The position numbers and the translations under genes are program-made. From assembly GCA_027596075.1 (NCBI GenBank), contig JADGJC010000395.1, positions 1 to 32,944 of the forward strand: 32,944 bases of DNA, read 5' to 3'. A model generated the notes under the pieces. The model saw only the letters and a list, made by a program, of their open reading frames with translations, searched no databases and had not been told where the DNA came from. Below are positions 27,973 to 32,944 of the stretch, in pieces. Within the stretch, counting starts at the first letter, position 1, and the number at the start of each line of letters is the position of its first letter. Origin of the DNA: Rhizophlyctis rosea. Its lineage: Eukaryota > Chytridiomycota > Chytridiomycetes > Rhizophlyctidales > Rhizophlyctidaceae.

Positions 27973-30823
27973 ATGGAGTCCCACCGACCTACCGTCTCTT
28001 GCCGAATCTTCTTCCTTCTCTGCCTCTGTCTGCAACAAACGCTCAACGTCTTTGCAGTGCCTTCAAGCGCATCCTTGGACTTGTTGTCGCCAGTACCTGA
28101 CAATGCTCTCGATCAGCAACCCTCTCATGACGTCACAGTGTTGGATAAGCGACAATCCAGTACATGCAGTAAGTCTTCATACTTAATTCTCGCAAGATCG
28201 ATGAGTATTGAAGAGTTAATGTTTAAAAGTTCTTACGTCGCAGTGCACTTTTCCAAGATGGTGCAACCTCGGTGTTTGTACGACAAGTTGCAGTAAGTAC
28301 ACATATGCGCTTTCGACGTGTGCGATTCTTACGTTGACTTCACCTTTTGCAGCGTCAAATGCGCAATGCCCCGGCACGGCATTGTGCTGGAGCGGAACTT
28401 GTGGCCAATGCAGTTGAGTTGTTGCGACTTTGCTTTAACAGTCTCGCATGTGACTGAAGAGTGATAATTCGATGTGTAGATACACTCAACGACTGCCCTG
28501 GACCCACCACTTGGTGCACCATGAATCATATGTGCACATCGGCTTGCGGTAGGTTTCACGTTGTGCATTCAATCAACTAGCTATGATACAAGCATTTTTA
28601 AATTGTCATTATAGCAAAGACATCACAATGCCCTCGCGGCACGCTTTGTATCAACGGGATTTGCACAGTACAGACTACCAGCACTATACGTACCACCAGT
28701 ACCCCAAGCACCACACGGACTACCATCACAGTCCCCGCTTCCAGCACTCGTCAATGCAGTTGAGTGAGAGTGATTTCATGCAACGGGTCGTGGTGCCCAT
28801 GTTGATAGACTCTGCGTCTGGTGCACATGTTGAGAGACTCTGCGTCTGACATCAATACATTAGCGACCGCGAACGATTGTCCCGGAGCGACGACCTGGTG
28901 CACAAGTAGCGGCACCTGTACCTCAGCATGCAGTAAGGGCTTCGAGTTGCATTTGACGATGCGAGCATCTGACATTGCTTTCCACCCATCTATCTTTCCC
29001 ACAGCAACATCTTCGCAGTGCCCTGGTTTGACGCTATATGTTAGCGGGATGTGTACGGTCTCCAATATCCAATGCAGTTCAGTATCGTTCACTCAGCAGT
29101 GGCATTCTTCATTTCGAAACAAAATGCTCTGACAACATACTTGAATCCTTGGCAGAAACTTCGGGTGACTGCGCCGGCGCCACAACTTGGTGCACTAGCA
29201 GCGGAACGTGTACTTCAGCCTGCAGTAAGTTACTTCACATGCGGCGGATTGTCGGAGCACCCACTTGCTTGAGTCTTGACCAAACTTCATATCACGCAGC
29301 ATCCACCTCTCAATGCCCCGGTTCAACGATATGCGTGAGCGGAACGTGTAGTACACCGCGTCCATGCAGTTGAGTTTCGTCGTCGGACCATTGCCTTTGA
29401 GCAGCACGTATCTTACGCTTTTTTGATGCAGTAACATCAAGCGACTGCCCCTCGTCTACCAATTGGTGCACAAGTGATGGCAAATGCACTTCGTCCTGCA
29501 GTATGTAGCTCGCGTTCTTGACGTTGCTGCACAGTGAAAAGTTCTGACATCCATTGTCTACAGCATATGACTCCCAATGTCCGGGCTCCTCAATATGTTA
29601 CGGCGGGACGTGCAGTTTCCGCTCGCCTTCACCCTCGCCAACCATTCCTTCTTATTGCAGTACGTATCGCGTCTCAATCAAAGGAATTTACGTTACCATC
29701 AGTTCTCAAACCACACCACTTTACAGCATCCGACTACCAATGTCCCGGATCCCTTATGTGCCGTTCTAACTCCTGCACATCATCTTCTTTGTCAAACTTG
29801 TCTGCAAGCCACTCGCTGTCGGCTGGCCCGATTGTCGGCATTGTCATCGCCGTGCTGGCGTGGGTGATTTTCATGGCATTGTGCAGTGAGTGTTCACTGC
29901 GCACTTTTGTTGTGGCTCGTTTGCATTGAATGAGTTTTCGCAATTTTGTCCGCCGCTGGCGAAGACGAAAGTCCAGCTCACTAACACCGAACGTGATCTC
30001 CCTCAACGCCGTCACGACGGCACCCACCGCCGAAAGGATCCTAATCGACTACCTCAGCCCACATCTTCATGAACATTCGCTCCCGCCGCTTTTCGATCAC
30101 CACATTCGCAATTACTTTGCCGACTCATGGGACAAGAGGAAGAACACATCTGGCCTTATTGATCGCATTGATACCGTGGTTCCAACTGTTTCCATCCTGC
30201 AAGACTATGCAAACACGAAGCTCTCGAGCGAAAAGGGATGGCGCGTTTTATGGCATGGCACGGGCGCAAAATGCGCGGGCGATGTGCCATGTAATGCGAA
30301 GGATGGGTGTCCGAAGTGTAGGATCTTGAAGGAAGGATTGAGGAAAGGTCGATGTTCTGGAAGTTGGCAGCGGTAAATGATTGGTTGTCTTTGCAGTTGT
30401 TCCTGTCTGTTGTTTTGTCTTCTCTGCAGCAACACTGACGTATGCATTCTCCTCCCCACCTTGCAGCTTCGGAAAGGCAATCTACCTTGCGGCAAGTACT
30501 TCATAACCCGTTCCCCCTTTATTCCATCCTAACAATACCTCCCGCAACAGCCCAACACATCCAAAGCATCCGAGTATCCCCTTTCCGGTGGTAAACCCAC
30601 ACTCCACACACCCCGCACGATGTTCCTCTGCTTAGTTGCAACCGGCACACCATACTGCACAACTGAGGATATGGCAAATTCCCGGGCGCCACCCGCGGGG
30701 TACGATAGTATCTTTGGCCAGCCCAGCAGTAGTGGTCCGTTGAACTATCCGGAGGTCGCGGTATATGATGATAACGCTGTCGTTGTGCTTGCGGTTGTGA
30801 CGTATCATTTTACCAAAGTCTGA
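27973..30823 (+). CDS. Receptor-like membrane protein: Cys-rich exon-module ectodomain, one TM helix, cytosolic PARP-type ADP-ribosyltransferase (620 aa, 15 exons)
   Basis: Exons: 27973-28168, 28230-28292, 28353-28412, 28480-28548, 28615-28758, 28864-28932, 29005-29076, 29156-29224, 29300-29368, 29432-29500, 29564-29659, 29727-29889, 29935-30372, 30467-30495, 30567-30823; the joined length is 621 codons. Residues 1-28 are a signal peptide and K59-R60 a Kex2 site. Eleven Cys modules follow (types DC..TTWC..SGTCTSAC and QCPGSTICVSGTC). Residues 358-378 are a TM helix, then RRWRRRK. Residues about 487-620 look like a PARP catalytic domain: LWHGTG (H487), FGKAIYLA (Y532), GYDSIFG and NYPEVAVYD (E598), matching the His-Tyr-Glu triad that binds NAD+ and supports transfer. 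Cys 493, 499, 505 and 508 may bind metal. Likely role: sensing an extracellular ligand and ADP-ribosylating cytosolic targets (inference). Least certain are the donor at 29889/29890 and the last acceptor (30566). Confidence 0.8.
28230..29885 (+). repeat. Array of eleven Cys-rich single-module exons with phase-1 introns
   Basis: Each exon encodes one module of about 20-24 residues (longer where a Ser/Thr linker is added, 28615-28758 and 29564-29659). Every intron in the array is phase 1 and splits a codon just after the last Cys (TGC A|GT). Two module types alternate: exons 4, 6, 8, 10 have TTWC or TNWC and end TSxC; exons 3, 5, 7, 9, 11 have QCPxxxxxC. Introns are 60-79 nt except one of 105 nt. 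Confidence 0.85.
28792..28847 (+). repeat. 28-bp tandem duplication inside an intron
   Basis: Two copies of a 28-bp unit (GGTGC.CATGTTGA.AGACTCTGCGTCT) lie head to tail with two differences. They account for most of the extra length of the 105-nt intron 28759-28863 relative to its neighbours. Confidence 0.8.
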
Positions 30824-31608
30824 GCGAGAGGTTTGGAGAATGATGGTCGCAAACACGTATGGATACGTTCCGGAAAAAAGGTCGGGAGGGCGGGCGGGGA
30901 GGGGACTCAGCGTTGGTCAAGACAACTCTGTGCAGCAGAGTGTGGGCCTAATTTAAAGTATTCCTCATGTTATTGGCAATAGACTATTAGGGTAATTATA
31001 GGTGCTGTTCTTCTTGTTCTTGCATTAGCTTCTGGACTATTGGTTACACTACTTTATTACTACTCCAATGGTTATGCTCTCCATTGCAATAGTTTCTGGT
31101 TCCTCTCCATTGCTGTTGGTACTCGTCTTCATCTCTCTCTGGGTACTTATTCCCTTGTTGTTAGTTTCCTTTAGCAGGTTTCAATGCTTTTCAACATATC
31201 CGAGACTTGTATCGTTCAATGTACTGCATATACTATTTGAAGTGAATCAAATAAGAGGGAATCTTCTCAGTTAATTTGTACATAGCTTTGTTTTGGTTCT
31301 GAATATTGAATGCGGAATGCTCTGTCGTTTTTCGGCACACCGAAAATGATGGGCAAGCAATGAACATCATGTCCTTATATGCTATTGTTCCGCATCTCTA
31401 TCATGGCCCCTTTCGCTCACATGAGAATTACCCAAAACAGCTTCTACTTGTACTGTTCCGTGTCGCTGATCCACCCCCGCATAGCAACAACCGACCCACC
31501 TCGCCCGATCAGTGCTATAGTTCCACCAGCAACTGCGAGCCTGTTTTCGGCCGGGTGTAGCATGGCACCCAGCCCACCACGCCGGACTCATCAGACTCCA
31601 GCCATCCA
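30824..31608. other. AT-rich, pyrimidine-biased intergenic island
   Basis: From about 30950 to 31320 the sequence turns visibly AT-rich and T/C-biased on plus (e.g. CTTCTTGTTCTTGCATTAGC, TTTATTACTACTCC), unlike its flanks. Frames here are hydrophobic only because of T-richness. A solo LTR of a retroelement is possible, but no target duplication or matching copy was found in the window. The 3' UTR of the PARP gene lies at the left end. Confidence 0.4.
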
Positions 31609-32191
31609 TTTGTGAAATTGGGTTACGAGTATGTGTGGACTGTTTGTGTATCGATCAGGACGACGTGGAAGATGTTTGGGAGCACATGGTTGGGATGCGG
31701 GACATATATTGCAATGCGGCAACTGTAGTTGTAGTGGTGGGCTATATGGAGAACACCTGCATCATTTGATATTTGATATATGCATGCCAATGCTCCTTTC
31801 ATCACCCATGGCAGACATATCAAGAACTTGTCCTCGCCACAAACATATGTGTACTCTCCTGCCAATACGGAGAAATGATTGTCAACGACACCGTCACCAA
31901 CGCCGTAGTGAGCGCCAACCAAAAGTCCCTGTAACACCTGATGAGTTTTCATCCGAGTCCTGCATATGGGGATTACAAGGTTGGCCGAGAAGGGAGCTGA
32001 TAACTTTTTGCGCTTGCGGTTTACATTCCATGAGCGCCATGCTACGATACGAGCCGACAATGACCTACGGCGAAGCATTGGGCGAGCTATTCCATCTCAT
32101 ATCCTGTTGCGTTCCGGTCGAAACCCTCATCGTTCATTACTTTCGTGCTCTTGTAGACAGTTGGTGCTCCAGAGGGATCATGAACGGCTGA
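31609..32191 (+). pseudogene. HET-domain (heterokaryon incompatibility) gene relic
   Basis: Pieces of a HET domain (PF06985-type) occur in order but in shifting frames. 31609-31638 reads FVKLGYEYVW. 31635-31766 reads VDCLCIDQDDVED, then MRDIYCNAATVVVVVG, the family signature (GY.YVW.D.LCIDQ...M..IY..A..VVV.LG). 31800-31931, in the same frame after an in-frame TGA at 31767, reads PWQTYQELVLATNICVLSC, like the W.R.WTyQE.vLA motif downstream in HET proteins. A third frame to 32191 reads RYEPTMTYGEALGELF. The first break looks like a 4-nt deletion in a GTG-rich stretch; there is one stop and one more shift. No introns explain the breaks. HET domains trigger cell death or incompatibility in Dikarya (known); this copy cannot make a whole domain. 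Confidence 0.72.
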
Positions 32192-32837
32192 GCTCGCCGA
32201 GTGCAAATCAAGTAAGACACGACTAACGTAGCTACCCCTTCATGTCATGCCGAAGATACTTACAGCATTCTCCCATGAAGTCGGAACAGATCTTCTGCCA
32301 CAGAGACTGCGAGGATCTGCGTACGGGACCAATCATAAGTTCACAAAAGTGATTGTCAGTGCCTTGTGGAGTTGGTGAGTCTCCGCAATATTCGTCCCCT
32401 CTGAGGTCGCAGATACCGTTCGAAGTGTTCGACTGGAGAGCTGCTTTGTGTATTCAACATTTCCTACAACGGGATGCATGGTCATAAGCGCCGATCTGCA
32501 TGCGACAAAGCTCACACATTGCCCATATGTGGTCTGATGATAAGTCAGCCTTGGATGCGAAGCTTTTTTGCATCTTCCAACTGGTGGAATGCCAGTCTAA
32601 GTTGAGCTACGCCACATAATTTTCGAACGAGGAAGTATATGCTGTTTTTAGCGGGCTCACGCAATTCACTAGCTTCATATTCCGACGCGGCGTTGGTGCA
32701 TGGAGTTGGTTGAGTCCTTTTCCCGACAGCGACAGTGTACTACCTCGGGGATATCCTTGCTATGTACCTTTTTCTGTGCGTTCTGGAGAGCCAGAACAGA
32801 AAACAAACTCTCATCACGCCTACGTTCATGCCGGTAT
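32192..32837. other. Gene-poor stretch, nothing supported
   Basis: No coding-like frame, repeat or RNA gene was recognised between the HET relic and the terminal hairpin. Confidence 0.5.
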
Positions 32838-32944
32838 TCCTGTCATCTGCAAATCAGGTTATAGTAAAAGGAGTGCCCACAGAGTGCCCTCCGGGCACGC
32901 GGTGGGCACTCCTTTTACTCTAACCGGATTTGCAGCTGACAGGA
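32838..32944. mobile_element. Foldback hairpin element (MITE-like), at window edge
   Basis: Two 52-bp arms, 32838-32889 and 32893-32944, are reverse complements with five mismatches and a 3-nt loop. The ends read TCCTGTCA...TGACAGGA, and the inner part AGTAAAAGGAGTGCCCAC. Such near-complete snapback structures are typical of foldback or MITE elements. No coding capacity. The right edge coincides with the window end, so the full element and any target-site duplication cannot be seen. Confidence 0.75.

Noticed and set aside
30496..30566. Acceptor at 30550 for the last PARP exon
   Set aside because: It gives a tempting SKASEY motif but is out of phase with the upstream exon; the acceptor at 30566 keeps the frame and makes the total divisible by three.
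31623..32078. 151-codon minus-strand ORF over the HET relic
   Set aside because: The plus strand carries an ordered HET signature across this interval, so the minus frame is a shadow.
1..32944. CRISPR array, rRNA genes, bacterial operons
   Set aside because: None seen; the gene structure is eukaryotic.

Overview
This window is eukaryotic and most likely fungal. It has short spliceosomal introns (mostly 45-105 nt), a secreted protein with a Kex2-type Lys-Arg site, a chromodomain Ty3/Gypsy remnant, a HET-domain relic and a PARP-type catalytic domain. The tandem ankyrin-like repeats with a conserved Trp-Trp pair are of a kind I associate with chytrids. An early-diverging fungus such as a chytrid is therefore my best guess, but this is inference and no species can be named.

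Layout. 1-519 is the 3' end of a chromovirus polyprotein. 520-10,500 is mostly gene-poor: a GC-rich palindromic block with a Pol III-like B box (6.4-6.8 kb), a perfect-core palindrome near 10.1 kb, and a few weak coding-like stretches. 10.5-21.4 kb is gene-dense. It holds two adjacent minus-strand membrane proteins (401 and 1014 aa), a three-exon orphan gene on plus, a 228-aa orphan on minus, a 350-aa Cys-rich/coiled-coil protein on plus, and a large Trp-Trp repeat protein on plus that is interrupted by a 100-N assembly gap inside near-identical repeats. 21.9-24.8 kb has one small two-exon gene and several unresolved coding-like exons. 24.8-27.2 kb is empty as far as I can see. 27.3-30.8 kb has a small two-exon gene followed by the most interesting locus. 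31.6-32.2 kb holds a broken HET-domain gene, and the window ends in a 107-bp foldback hairpin.

Central finding. Conceptual splicing of 27,973-30,823 gives a 15-exon gene for a 620-aa single-pass membrane protein. It has a signal peptide, a Kex2 site, eleven small Cys-rich modules (one per exon, all with phase-1 introns), a transmembrane helix, a basic stop-transfer segment and a cytosolic PARP-like ADP-ribosyltransferase domain with a conserved His-Tyr-Glu triad. This is a receptor-like architecture with an intracellular PARP, which I do not know from described proteins. The modules alternate between two types, as expected if a two-exon unit was duplicated repeatedly. Two overlapping 5' splice sites right after the transmembrane helix would decide whether the product carries the PARP domain. 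About 0.8 kb downstream lies a decayed HET-domain gene, a family used in fungal allorecognition, so the neighbourhood may be a self/non-self recognition locus. That last step is inference.
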